NCBI RefSeq assembly: GCF_002870965.1
Contig: NZ_PHSO01000002.1
Span: 96,001-160,000, forward strand
From: Tsuneonella flava
GTDB taxonomy: Bacteria; Pseudomonadota; Alphaproteobacteria; Sphingomonadales; Sphingomonadaceae
DNA: 64,000 nucleotides
Direction of reading: 5' to 3'
The translations under genes were made by a program, and so were the position numbers. The notes beneath the pieces are model-generated. The model had not been told where the DNA came from. It searched no databases and saw only the letters and a list, made by a program, of their open reading frames with translations. Below, in pieces: positions 17,050-25,919 of this stretch (its first letter is position 1; every line of letters begins with the position of its first letter).

Positions 17050-20000
17050 TCAAGCGGGATCGGGTTCTTTATCCTGCTTTTCGTCGAACAAAGTGAGCGG
17101 GCGGCCATCGTCGCGCAGCACAACGTAGATTGCCGGAATCACCAGAACCGTCAGCAGCGTCGAACTGGCCAGCCCGAACAGGAGCGAGATCGCAAGCCCT
17201 TGAAAAATCGGGTCTGTCAGGATCACCGCGGCCCCGATCATCGCCGCCGCAGCGGTCAGCACGATCGGCTTGAAGCGGATCATCCCGGCTTCCAGCAGCG
17301 TGTCGCGCAGCGATTTTTCCGGGCTGCGGGCGTGGCGGATGAAATCCACCAGCAGGATCGAATTGCGGACGATAATCCCCGCCAGCGCGATGAAACCGAT
17401 CATGCTGGTGGCTGTGAATGGTGCGGAAAAAAGCATATGGCCCAATACGATACCGATCAGGGTCAGCGGGATCGGGGTGAGGATCACCAGCGGAATCTTG
17501 AAGTTGCGGAACTGCCCGACGACCAGCACATAGATGCCCAGCAAAGCAACCATGAAGGCCCCGCCCATGTCGCGGAAAGTGACCCAGGTAATTTCCCATT
17601 CGCCATCCCACAGCAACGTTGTCTGCTGTTCGTTCGCTGGCTGGCCGTTGAGGCTTATCTCTGGTTTTTCAAGACCATGTGCCGCCCAATCGAATTGATC
17701 GATGGCCTTGTCCACCGCCAGCATTCCGTAAATCGGCGCTTCGTAGCGGCCAGCAAGTTCGGCGGTGACCATCGCCACGCCGCGTCCGTCGCGGCGGAAC
17801 AGCGCTTCGCTGCCTTTGCTCTCGTGCGCGTCAACTACTTGATCCAGGCGGATTAATTGCGGACCCATCGGGCCTTGCGCGGCGGCGACCGGGGTGGCGC
17901 CGAGCGACTGGCTCCAGCTGCGTTGCGACTGGTCTAGGCCGATCTGGATCGGCAGTGGCGGGCGGCCCATCCCTTGCGGGGCGTAACCCACTGTTTGATC
18001 GGACATAAGTACGCCGATGCTGTCGTAGACCTGCCGTTCGGAGAGGCCGTAATGATCGAGCCGGTCACGGTCGGCCACCAGCCGCAATTGCGGAGTCTGC
18101 TGGCCAAAGCTGTTGTCGACATCGACAATGAAAGGCACTGATTTAAATATCTTTTCCACTTGCAAAGCGGTCGCGCGGCGGGCTGCTTCGTCGGGGCCGT
18201 AGATTTCCGCCAGCAGTGTGGCGAGAACCGGCGGGCCCGGCGGGGTTTCGACCACTTTGATCGATCCGCCTGCCGGTAAAGCTATTTTTTCCAGACGCTT
18301 ACGCATATCGACAGCGATGTCGTGGCTGGAGCGGGAGCGATCCCCCTTGGGCAGCAGAGTGACCATCACATCGCCCATCCACGGTTTGTCGCGCAGGAAG
18401 TAATGCCGCACCAAACCGTTGAAATTAAACGGCGCACTCGCCCCGGCATAGGCCTGCATATTGACCACTTCGGGCATCTGGCGGGCGACGGTTGCCGCCT
18501 GTTCCAGCACGCGCCCGGTCTGTTCCAGGCTGGTGCCTTCCGGCAGGTCCACAACCAATTGAACTTCCGACTTATTATCGAACGGAAGCAGCTTCACCGT
18601 GACCAGTTCGAAATAGAACATTGAACACGATATGGCGGTCGCAACCCCAACAAATATAAGGAAATTCCGCGCCGACTTGCGATCTTTCACCACACGAGCG
18701 GCGATTTTGCCATATAGCGCGCCCAGTTTGTCAGGTTGGCCCGTATGATGCGCGTCACCGGCCAGTGTCGTGCGCGCAAACCGGATCATCAGCCAGGGTG
18801 CGATGATGACAGCTACGAAAAAGCTGAACACCATCGCCGCGCTGGCGTTGATCGGGATCGGCGCCATGTACGGCCCCATCAGGCCCGAAACGAACAGCAT
18901 CGGCAACAGCGCCGCGACCACCGTCAGCGTGGCGACGATCGTGGGGTTGCCCACTTCGGCCACGGCCTCGATCGCGGCCTGCTGGCGAGTGCGGCCGCCA
19001 TCGGTGCCGACATCGGACATCGCCCAGTGGCGCGCGATATTTTCGATCATCACGATGGCATCGTCGACCAGAATGCCGATGGAAAAGATCAGCGCGAACA
19101 GGCTGACCCGGTTAATGGTAAATCCCATGACGTTGCTGGCAAACATCGTCAGCAGGATCGTGGTGGGGATCACGATGGCTGTCACCCCCGCTTCGCGCCA
19201 GCCGATGGCAAAGCCGATCAGCAGCACGATCGACACTGTCGCCAGAGCCAGATGGAACAGCAGTTCGTTGGCCTTCTCGTTCGCGGTTTCGCCGTAATTG
19301 CGGGTGACCTGCACCTTCACGCTTTCGGGGATCAGCGATCCTTCGAGTTCGTGCACCCGCTCGACGACGTTTTCGGAAACCGTGACGGCATTGGCCCCGG
19401 CGCGCTTGGCCACCGCCAGGCTCACCGCCGGTGCGGTGTTCCACGCGCCATCCTTGCCATCGCGCGACCAGTCCCACACGCGGGCCTGATCCTGTGTCGC
19501 CCCTTCGGTAACGGTCGCGACATCGCGCAGATAGACCGGCGCGCCGGTGATCGAGCGGACTTGCAGGTTGCCCACTTCCCGCGCGCCCGACACCGTCTGG
19601 CCCACCACCACCGTGGCCGCCTGCCCGTTTTCGCGCACTGTGCCAGTGGGGAACGAGCGGTTGGCCTGACTGGCGGCATCGATCACGGCATTGAGCGGCA
19701 CCTGATGCGCGGCCAGTTTCGCCGGATCGGGCACGATGCGGATTGCCTGCTGCTGCCCGCCGACGACGAATGTCAGCCCGACATCGCCCACTTTGGCGAT
19801 TTCGGTCTTCAGGCGATCGGCCAGTTCATAGAGCGACTGATCGCTCCAGTTACCGGGCGCACCGGGCTTCGGCGTCAGCGTCAGCACCACGATTGGCACA
19901 TCGTTGATGCCGCGCACAGTGATCTGCGGCGGCGGGATGCCCACAGGGATGCGGTCGATATTGGCCTGTATCTTCTCGTTGACCCGCACTGCGGCATCTT

Positions 20001-20334
20001 CCGGGTCCGACCCGACGAGGAAGCGGGCAGTGACCATCACGCCGTTATCTTCGGCCTGGGTGTAAACGTGTTCTACACCGTCAATCGATTTGACGATGGT
20101 TTCCAGCGGCTTGCCTACCAGCTCCACAGCATCGCCCGCCGATAGACCGGGCGCGGCCACGCGGATATCGACCATCGGCACTTTGATCTGCGGTTCTTCC
20201 TCGCGCGGGATCGTCATCGTCGCGATCAGGCCAACGAGGATCGCCGCCAGCAGCAGCAGCGGCGTGAGCGGAGACTGGATCGTCGCCCGCGTCAGCCGCC
20301 CGGAAATGCCCAGATTCACCGCTTCACCGCTCAT
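17050..20334 (-). CDS. RND efflux transporter permease
   Basis: 1094 residues, normal for an RND pump, with twelve transmembrane helices in two halves separated by large periplasmic loops. TM4 keeps the proton-relay motif GILVDDAIVMIENI, and a second cluster of helices near the C-terminus reads LAGIIVRNSILLVDFI. It lies in the inner membrane and works with the periplasmic adaptor (MFP, ATGA overlap) and the TolC protein at 23392. Linkage to rhodanese and a sulfide-oxidising flavoprotein suggests export of a sulfur-stress metabolite rather than drugs; that is inference. Confidence 0.93.
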   Translation of the reverse strand: MSGEAVNLGISGRLTRATIQSPLTPLLLLAAILVGLIATMTIPREEEPQIKVPMVDIRVAAPGLSAGDAVELVGKPLETIVKSIDGVEHVYTQAEDNGVMVTARFLVGSDPEDAAVRVNEKIQANIDRIPVGIPPPQITVRGINDVPIVVLTLTPKPGAPGNWSDQSLYELADRLKTEIAKVGDVGLTFVVGGQQQAIRIVPDPAKLAAHQVPLNAVIDAASQANRSFPTGTVRENGQAATVVVGQTVSGAREVGNLQVRSITGAPVYLRDVATVTEGATQDQARVWDWSRDGKDGAWNTAPAVSLAVAKRAGANAVTVSENVVERVHELEGSLIPESVKVQVTRNYGETANEKANELLFHLALATVSIVLLIGFAIGWREAGVTAIVIPTTILLTMFASNVMGFTINRVSLFALIFSIGILVDDAIVMIENIARHWAMSDVGTDGGRTRQQAAIEAVAEVGNPTIVATLTVVAALLPMLFVSGLMGPYMAPIPINASAAMVFSFFVAVIIAPWLMIRFARTTLAGDAHHTGQPDKLGALYGKIAARVVKDRKSARNFLIFVGVATAISCSMFYFELVTVKLLPFDNKSEVQLVVDLPEGTSLEQTGRVLEQAATVARQMPEVVNMQAYAGASAPFNFNGLVRHYFLRDKPWMGDVMVTLLPKGDRSRSSHDIAVDMRKRLEKIALPAGGSIKVVETPPGPPVLATLLAEIYGPDEAARRATALQVEKIFKSVPFIVDVDNSFGQQTPQLRLVADRDRLDHYGLSERQVYDSIGVLMSDQTVGYAPQGMGRPPLPIQIGLDQSQRSWSQSLGATPVAAAQGPMGPQLIRLDQVVDAHESKGSEALFRRDGRGVAMVTAELAGRYEAPIYGMLAVDKAIDQFDWAAHGLEKPEISLNGQPANEQQTTLLWDGEWEITWVTFRDMGGAFMVALLGIYVLVVGQFRNFKIPLVILTPIPLTLIGIVLGHMLFSAPFTATSMIGFIALAGIIVRNSILLVDFIRHARSPEKSLRDTLLEAGMIRFKPIVLTAAAAMIGAAVILTDPIFQGLAISLLFGLASSTLLTVLVIPAIYVVLRDDGRPLTLFDEKQDKEPDPA

Positions 20335-21386
20335 TTGCGCGCCGTTCCGCCCGATGCCCCGGCATTCGCCCCGGCTGCAGGCTTCACCAGCCTGTCGCCT
20401 GCGGAAACGCCGGAGAGGATTTCAACTTTGCCCGCTTCACCCGCAGGCGCGGTCTGCACCGGCACAGCGGCAGCAACGCCCTGTTTCGGCTGCACCGTGA
20501 CATAATCGACGCCAAAGCGGGTGACGACATAGCCAGCAGGCACGATCAGCCCCTTGCGCGATCCGCCATCGATTTGCGCGGCCACGCGCCGCCCGATCAG
20601 CGCGGCATCGAGCCCCGGCACATCGGCATCGGCGCGCACCTGCCCCGCCGCGACCGAGGGATAGACCCGCGCAATCGTGCCGGCCCGCTCGGTCCCGTCA
20701 TCGGTGGTGACGCGCACGGCAGAGCCGGGGTGAACCTTCGCCGCCAGCGATTCGGGCAGATCGAGCCGCAGGACGACCGGGCCGGAGGTAATCGTAGCGA
20801 TCACCATGCCAGGCGCGACCGCCGATCCGGCGGGCACGTCTGCCGCCAGCACACGGCCACTGGCAGGTGCGATCAATGCGCCCTGCCCGGCCACTGCACC
20901 CACTGCCTTCTGCTGCTCGCGCGCGGCGCGCACTTGCGCCTGCGCGGCAGAGGCCGCTGCCTGCGCCTGTTCCAGCCGCGCCTTGGCATAGACGCCGTTT
21001 TCATAGAGATAGCGAGTGCGCGACAGCTCCGCCTGTGCCTGTGCCGCCTGTGCCTGCGCCGCAGCCGCCTGCGCGCCATAGGCACCCGACTGATAGCCAA
21101 GCTGGCTGTCGACAACGCGGCCAATCGCCTGCCCGCGCTTCACATAATCGCCTTCCTTCACGGAAAGCGCGGTGAGGATGCCGGGGATGCGGGCCATGAC
21201 TTGCGCCTGATCGACAGTGGCGACTTCCGCGCTCACTGCCGTCCAGTTGGGCACTTCGGCCTGACGCACCACCAGCACGGGGCCGCTGGTCGCCGTTTTC
21301 GCCGGTGCCTGCGCCACCTCGCTGTCGCCGCATGCTGCCAGCGCCAGACTACCGCTCAGCGCAAAGATCAGTGCCGTGCCCCGCAT
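20331..21386 (-). CDS. RND efflux periplasmic adaptor (membrane fusion lipoprotein)
   Basis: 351 residues with a lipoprotein signal ending LALAAC (Cys19). Next come the lipoyl half-motif VKEGDYVKRGQAIGRV, a long Ala/Gln coiled-coil hairpin (AQAAAAQAQAAQAQAEL), the second lipoyl half GALIAPASGRVLAADV and a beta-barrel domain. ATG at 21386 follows GAGGA by six bases; ATG at 21398 is four residues upstream but poorly spaced. It overlaps the permease start by four bases and follows the rhodanese gene by 42 bases, so the three form one operon. Confidence 0.9.
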   Translation of the reverse strand: MRGTALIFALSGSLALAACGDSEVAQAPAKTATSGPVLVVRQAEVPNWTAVSAEVATVDQAQVMARIPGILTALSVKEGDYVKRGQAIGRVVDSQLGYQSGAYGAQAAAAQAQAAQAQAELSRTRYLYENGVYAKARLEQAQAAASAAQAQVRAAREQQKAVGAVAGQGALIAPASGRVLAADVPAGSAVAPGMVIATITSGPVVLRLDLPESLAAKVHPGSAVRVTTDDGTERAGTIARVYPSVAAGQVRADADVPGLDAALIGRRVAAQIDGGSRKGLIVPAGYVVTRFGVDYVTVQPKQGVAAAVPVQTAPAGEAGKVEILSGVSAGDRLVKPAAGANAGASGGTARK

Positions 21387-21428
21387 CGTTATCCTCATTT
21401 CTTTTTGGGCCTCACTTCTCGTCTGGCC

Positions 21429-21758
21429 TCATTTCTCGACCGGAAGACCCGCACTGTTCCATGCACCCATGCCACCGGCAAGGTGCGTATCGACCGGCAC
21501 CTCCGAACATTTCGTCAGCGCCTTGGCCGAACGAACCCCGCCCGCGCAGTTAAGCACGACAGTCTTGCCCTCCGCAGCGGGAAGCTGCGCGGGATCGAAC
21601 TGCGTCAGCGGCAGGTTGATCGCGCCGGGAATGTGCCCGCCTGCGAATTCGCCGGGCTCGCGCACGTCGACCACGACCGCCTGACCGTTAGTCACCATCG
21701 TGTGCAGTTCGCCCGCAGTCACTTCGCGAACAGGAGATTTTTTGCCGAAACCGAACAT
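21429..21758 (-). CDS. Rhodanese-like sulfurtransferase
   Basis: A 109-residue single-domain rhodanese. DVREPGEFAGGHIPGAINLPL is the N-terminal CH2 motif, and the active loop is CAGGVRSA with nucleophile Cys71. No signal peptide, so it is cytosolic. Such proteins carry sulfane sulfur between persulfides and acceptors such as thiosulfate or glutathione. It is the first gene of the minus-strand operon with the RND pump and is divergent from the SQR-like gene. Confidence 0.9.
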   Translation of the reverse strand: MFGFGKKSPVREVTAGELHTMVTNGQAVVVDVREPGEFAGGHIPGAINLPLTQFDPAQLPAAEGKTVVLNCAGGVRSAKALTKCSEVPVDTHLAGGMGAWNSAGLPVEK

Positions 21759-21784
21759 TTTCGATCCTTTCGATTATTGATTTG

Positions 21785-21805
21785 CATATATCGTGTATAT
21801 GTTTT
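21785..21805 (+). promoter_or_regulatory. Putative operator shared by two sulfur-related divergent promoters (copy 2)
   Basis: CATATA and TATATG form a perfect inverted repeat around TCGTG, in the 80-base gap between rhodanese and the SQR-like gene. Its right part, TCGTGTATATGTTTT, matches the motif at 14700 at 13 of 15 positions. AT-rich palindromes of this kind are typical of ArsR-family repressors; the BigR/SqrR-like protein at 15402 is the obvious candidate. The site may also contain promoter elements. Confidence 0.55.
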
Positions 21806-21841
21806 ATCCGTCAACCCGTAATCGCAAGAGAGGATTCGATG

Positions 21842-23122
21842 ATGTCCCACCCCCATATCGTTGTTCTGGGTGCCGGCCTGGGCGGCACGATCGCCGCTTA
21901 CGAGATTGCCAGCGCCACTAAGGGCAAGGCGCGCGTTTCGGTCGTCAACAAAGGCGATGATTACTGGTTCGTGCCATCGAATCCGTGGGTTGCCGTGGGC
22001 TGGCGGGAGCCGGAGGCGCTGCAGGTGCATTTGCCGCCGGTGATGGAAAAACACGGCATCGCCTTCACCGGCACGGGCGCGCGCAAGGTGGACCCGGCAA
22101 ATAACCGGATCGAGCTGAACGATGACTCATATATCGATTATGATTATCTGGTAATCGCCACCGGCCCCGATCTGGCGTGGGATGAAATCGACGGCTTCGG
22201 CCCGGATCGCAACACTGTGTCGATCTGCGAAACCGCCAGTGCGGAGCAGGCGCGTGCACGTTTCGAAGAGCTTTGCGCCAACCCGCGCCCTGTCGTGGTC
22301 GGCGCGGCGCAGGGGGCCAGTTGCTATGGCCCGGCTTACGAAATGGCGATGATCCTCGATACCGAGTTGAAGAAGCGCGGCATTCGCCACAAAGTGCCGA
22401 TGACGTTCATCACCCCCGAACCCTATATCGGGCACCTCGGGCTTGACGGCGTGGGCGACACCAAGGGCTTGCTGGAAAGCGAAATGCGCGACCGGCACAT
22501 CAAATGGGTCACCAACGCGAAAGTGGACAGTGTCGAAACCGACACGATCCACATAACCGAAGTGAACGACGACGGCAGCGAGAAGAAGCGCCACGATCTC
22601 GATTTCGGGTGGTGCATGCTGATGCCGCCGTTCCGCGGCATTCCCGCGCTGATGGGGCTGGAAGGGCTGGTCAACCCGCGCGGTTTCGTGCTGGTGGACG
22701 AACATCAGCGCAATCCGAAATACAGCAATGTCTTCGGGCTGGGCGTGTGCATCGCGATCCCGCCGACCGGGCCGACCCCGGTGCCGGTGGGCGTACCCAA
22801 GACCGGCTTCATGATCGAAAGCATGGTCACGGCCATCGCGCAGAACCTGAAGGAAATTCTCGACGGGCAGGAACCGACGCACGAAGCGTCGTGGAACGCG
22901 ATCTGTCTGGCCGACTTCGGCGATGGCGGGGTGGCTTTCGTTGCCAAGCCGCAGATTCCGCCGCGCAACACCAACTGGGCATCCGAAGGGAAATGGGTCC
23001 ATCTGGCGAAAATCGGCTTCGAAAAATACTTCCTCCGCAAGATCCGCAAGGGCGAAAGCGAGCCGTTCTACGAAAAGCTCGCGCTGCATGTGCTGGGGAT
23101 CAAGAAACTGACGATGGACTGA
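21842..23122 (+). CDS. SQR-like FAD/NAD(P)-dependent oxidoreductase (sulfide:quinone oxidoreductase family)
   Basis: 426 residues. The N-terminal FAD site is IVVLGAGLGGTIAAYEI; a second dinucleotide segment is DYLVIATGPDLAWDEIDGFG. Redox-capable cysteines include VSICETA, GASCYGPAYE and GLGVCIAIPP, in line with the sulfide:quinone oxidoreductase/flavocytochrome c sulfide dehydrogenase fold. A C-terminal amphipathic region (LAKIGFEKYFLRKIRKG) fits monotopic membrane binding. Of two adjacent ATGs, 21842 has the better spacing from AGAGGA; 21839 adds one Met. It probably oxidises sulfide to persulfide, feeding rhodanese and the MBL dioxygenase; which SQR type is unsettled. Confidence 0.82.
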   Translation: MSHPHIVVLGAGLGGTIAAYEIASATKGKARVSVVNKGDDYWFVPSNPWVAVGWREPEALQVHLPPVMEKHGIAFTGTGARKVDPANNRIELNDDSYIDYDYLVIATGPDLAWDEIDGFGPDRNTVSICETASAEQARARFEELCANPRPVVVGAAQGASCYGPAYEMAMILDTELKKRGIRHKVPMTFITPEPYIGHLGLDGVGDTKGLLESEMRDRHIKWVTNAKVDSVETDTIHITEVNDDGSEKKRHDLDFGWCMLMPPFRGIPALMGLEGLVNPRGFVLVDEHQRNPKYSNVFGLGVCIAIPPTGPTPVPVGVPKTGFMIESMVTAIAQNLKEILDGQEPTHEASWNAICLADFGDGGVAFVAKPQIPPRNTNWASEGKWVHLAKIGFEKYFLRKIRKGESEPFYEKLALHVLGIKKLTMD

Positions 23123-23144
23123 TCGTTTTGAAGGAGATGTTGCG

Positions 23145-23348
23145 ATGAACCTCGACCGTGCCGTGCTGGCCTTTGCTGCGATTGTCGTGCTGGCGGGATC
23201 GATCCTGTCGGTCACTGTCCACCCTTACTGGATCGCACTGACGATCTTCGCCGGGCTGAACATGTTGCAGGCGAGCGTGACGGGTTTCTGCCCCGCGGCG
23301 ATGGTGTTCCGCCGGATGGGTGTTGCGCCGGGCTGCGCCTTTCGCTGA
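23145..23348 (+). CDS. DUF2892 / YgaP-like small membrane protein
   Basis: 67 residues, two hydrophobic helices and the DUF2892 signature ASVTGFCPAAMVFRRMG. AAGGAG stands ahead of the ATG at 23145. It is the second such protein in the window; the other (13476) is in the persulfide dioxygenase operon. It follows the SQR-like gene by 22 bases. The conserved GFCP cysteine and the sulfur context suggest a role with sulfane sulfur at the membrane, unproven. Confidence 0.85.
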   Translation: MNLDRAVLAFAAIVVLAGSILSVTVHPYWIALTIFAGLNMLQASVTGFCPAAMVFRRMGVAPGCAFR

Positions 23349-23391
23349 ACGCCTTCCGTTCGCGGAGAGAACCCCTTAGCTGAGAGAACCG

Positions 23392-24690
23392 ATGCGTATC
23401 GCTTTCCCCCGCTCCTCTTCCGTCGCACTGCCTTCTGTCACACTGGCCGTCGCGCTGGCATCCGCTGTGTTCGCGGCGCCCGTCGCTGCCGAAACGCTGG
23501 ACGAAACGCTGGCCGCCGCGCTGGCCCATTCGCCTGCGATAGAGGCAGCGCAGGCGCGGGTCGATGCCGCCGATGCCGCTGTCGCGCAGGCGCGGGCGGA
23601 GCGGAATCCCAGCGCCAGTGTGCAGGGGCAGATCGGCTATGGCCGGATCGATCCGCGCGGGTTCTTCGGCTTGCAGGCGGAAAACGTCACCCCGCGCGTG
23701 GCGCAGGTCGGCGCGGAATTGCCGCTGTTCACTGGCGGGCGGATCGGCGCGGCAGTGGCGCAGGCGCAGGCCGGGCGCGACATGGCCGCGATCGGCACCG
23801 ATGCCGCTGCGCTCAACCTCCGGCTACAGGTGATCGCCGCCTATACGCAGGCACTCGCTGCGCGGCAGCAAGTCGCCAGCTATGGCGCGATGATCGATAC
23901 TTTGCAGGAAGCGGTGCGCCATTCGCAGCTGATGTTCAAAGTCGGCGCAGCGACCTCCACCGATATCGCGCAGGCAGAGGCGCGTCTGGCGGAGGCCGAG
24001 GCAGGCCGCGCCGGGGCGCAGGGCGCGCTGAACGAAGCGCAGGCCCGGCTGAGTGCACTGGCCGGGCGCCCGATTACTCCCGACACCGCGCTGCCCCCGC
24101 CGCCGACCGTGCCCGCCAGCGCCGATCAGGCTGCGATGCTCGCTTCTGCCGACAACCCGCAAGTGGCGCAGGCGCGCAAGGCAGCGGACATGGCCAGCGC
24201 CGGGGTCCGCGCCGCCAAAGCAGAACGGATGCCGACCGTCGGCGCCTATGCCGAAGCGTCCACTGTGCGCGATCAGTTCTTCCCCGGATACGCGGCCGAC
24301 AGCGCCAGCGTGGGCCTGCGCGGGCAGTGGAAGTTCTTCACCGGCGGCAGAGTCGGCGCCAAAGTGGACAAGGCGGAGGCCGAATCCCGCGCCGCCGCCG
24401 CCGATGCGCGGCTGGCCGAACAGGGCGTGCGGATACAGGCGGTGCAGGGCTTCGAAGCGGTGCAGTCGGCCCGCGCAATGCTGGCCGCTGCGGAAAAGCG
24501 CGCTGCCGCCACGCAAGAGGCGCTGCGCGGCACCCGGCTGGAAGTGAAATCGGGGGCCAAGCCACAGCTCGCGCTGCTCGATGCCACGCGGGAGGCGCTG
24601 TCTGCCGAATCCGCCCGCATCGTGGCGCAGGGCCAGTTGCTCACCGCTGCCTACACCCTTCGCAGCGTGACCGGGATGGAGCAGCAGTAG
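23392..24690 (+). CDS. TolC family outer membrane efflux protein
   Basis: 432 residues with a Sec signal (ALASAVFAAPVAA) and two TolC repeats. Long Ala/Gln/Arg-rich coiled-coil helices (EAAQARVDAADAAVAQARAE, RKAADMASAGVRAAKAERM) alternate with strands such as VGAELPLFTGGRIGA and VGLRGQWKFFTGGRVGA, each repeat having the FTGGR turn. It forms the outer membrane channel and is probably the partner of the RND/MFP pair on the other strand. No lipobox is seen, in contrast to the OprM-like protein at 54110. Confidence 0.92.
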   Translation: MRIAFPRSSSVALPSVTLAVALASAVFAAPVAAETLDETLAAALAHSPAIEAAQARVDAADAAVAQARAERNPSASVQGQIGYGRIDPRGFFGLQAENVTPRVAQVGAELPLFTGGRIGAAVAQAQAGRDMAAIGTDAAALNLRLQVIAAYTQALAARQQVASYGAMIDTLQEAVRHSQLMFKVGAATSTDIAQAEARLAEAEAGRAGAQGALNEAQARLSALAGRPITPDTALPPPPTVPASADQAAMLASADNPQVAQARKAADMASAGVRAAKAERMPTVGAYAEASTVRDQFFPGYAADSASVGLRGQWKFFTGGRVGAKVDKAEAESRAAAADARLAEQGVRIQAVQGFEAVQSARAMLAAAEKRAAATQEALRGTRLEVKSGAKPQLALLDATREALSAESARIVAQGQLLTAAYTLRSVTGMEQQ

Positions 24691-24846
24691 CAGTAGCCGC
24701 AGCCACCGCGCCGCTCGAAGGGCCGCGCAATAAAGGCCGCGCGCGAGACAGTGGATCGACGCGGCAAATCGGCGGCTCCGCCCTTTTCACGGATTAACAA
24801 TTGCATTAACCCAATCGGCGGGAGGACACTTTCGCATGACCGGTCA

Positions 24847-25371
24847 ATGCTAGAGCAGCATCTGGAAATAGCGCGCCTGACGCGCGAGCTGGCGTCTCAA
24901 CTACTTGAAAAGGCGGTATTGGTTGCGCGCCACTTCGATCTGGGAACGACCGAAGTGCGCGCTATCGAACAGCTTTACCTGTCTGGCCCGATGACAGCAG
25001 GCGACCTGGGCCGCGCCCTCGCGCTGACCAGCGGATCGGTGACTGCGCTGGTCAAACGATTGCAAGCCAACGATCTGGTCGAACGCACAGTCGATCGGCA
25101 GGATCGCCGCAAAGTATGGATTTCGCTGAGGGGCGACAAAATCGAGGAGCTCCTCCAACCCTACCTTTCGACCATCGCGCAGGGGCAAAGCGTGATCGAT
25201 CGCTTTTCGGATGGCGATCTGGCGACGGTCACCCGCTTCCTGAAGGAATACTGCGCTGCGTCGAGCGCCGAGAGTTTGGCGACCGAACGCGATGGCGACC
25301 GCAGCGCGAAACCTGGCGGCAGGCGGGACGCGTCAGGCAAGATCACCGGGGTCGGCGCAGGGCTCGGTTAA
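24847..25371 (+). CDS. MarR family transcriptional regulator
   Basis: 174 residues, of which about 130 form a MarR winged helix: TTEVRAIEQLYLSGPMTAGDL, then LTSGSVTALVKRLQANDLVER as recognition helix and RQDRRKVWISL as wing. The C-terminal 35 residues are low-complexity and probably disordered. ATG at 24847 is chosen for domain fit; no good Shine-Dalgarno is close, and a GTG at 24751 would lengthen the protein. Its target is unknown; its position next to the TolC gene could mean efflux control. Confidence 0.75.
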   Translation: MLEQHLEIARLTRELASQLLEKAVLVARHFDLGTTEVRAIEQLYLSGPMTAGDLGRALALTSGSVTALVKRLQANDLVERTVDRQDRRKVWISLRGDKIEELLQPYLSTIAQGQSVIDRFSDGDLATVTRFLKEYCAASSAESLATERDGDRSAKPGGRRDASGKITGVGAGLG

Positions 25372-25411
25372 CGCAGATCCAACCACGTCCGCCCCCCACC
25401 ATCCCTCCCTT

Positions 25412-25533
25412 GTCATTGCGAGGAGCCGCAGGCGACGTGGCAATCCATGGCCCGCACTTTGCCTCCACCACAACCGATGTGATGGGCTGCTCCCTCAGGC
25501 CATGGATTGCTTCACTCCGTTCGCAATGACGAG
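25412..25533. repeat. REPIN-like paired inverted repeat, copy B
   Basis: GTCATTGCGAGGAGCCGCAG at the left and its imperfect complement ending CGCAATGACGAG at the right flank a ~50-base core; GGCAATCCATGGCC and GGCCATGGATTGC pair inside. The unit is ~122 bases, the same as copy D at 25920. Strand is not meaningful. It lies in a 730-base gene-free stretch (25372-26101) with no supportable ORF. Confidence 0.85.
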
Positions 25534-25600
25534 CGGATGGGTCGGTGCCGGGACAGGCACGGAGGCGAGGCAAAGCAGAACGGCCCCACTCCCCACCAAC

Positions 25601-25688
25601 GTCGCCCCGGACCTGATCCGGGGCCCCGCTTTTCTTCCAGCGCGGCGCCAGTGGAAGCTGGGCCCCGGCTCGGGGGCCGAGGTGACGA
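25601..25688. repeat. Second palindromic repeat type (GTCGCCCCGGACC... family)
   Basis: GTCGCCCCGGACCTGATCCG at the left and GGCCGAGGTGACGA at the right, with GGGGCCCCGC and a GGGCCCCGG-type arm inside, form a long imperfect hairpin. The text resembles a 'CCGGACTTGATCCGGGG' element common in alphaproteobacterial intergenic regions. It differs in sequence from the TCATTGCGAGG elements around it. Confidence 0.65.
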
Positions 25689-25740
25689 TGTGGGTGGGAG
25701 CAAGCCGATTGGCTGGCAGCCACGCCCCACCGCCCCTCCC

Positions 25741-25786
25741 TCGTCATTGCGAGGAGCGAAGCGACGCGGCAATCCATGGGCCGCCC
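25741..25786. repeat. Single REP half-unit
   Basis: CGTCATTGCGAGGAGCGAAG...CGGCAATCCATGGGCC, a left arm alone with the inner segment altered to GCGAAGCGACGCGGC. No matching right arm follows, so it is a singlet. Confidence 0.75.
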
Positions 25787-25919
25787 TTGCCCCGGCCACA
25801 ACTGCCGCGATGGAGGGGAGGCGGGAGGCGGGTGGAGGCTTGTCACACGAAGGCACGGAGTGGATTTGGGCCCACACTGCCGATGCCTGGCCAATACTAT
25901 CACGCGTATCCCCAACCCT

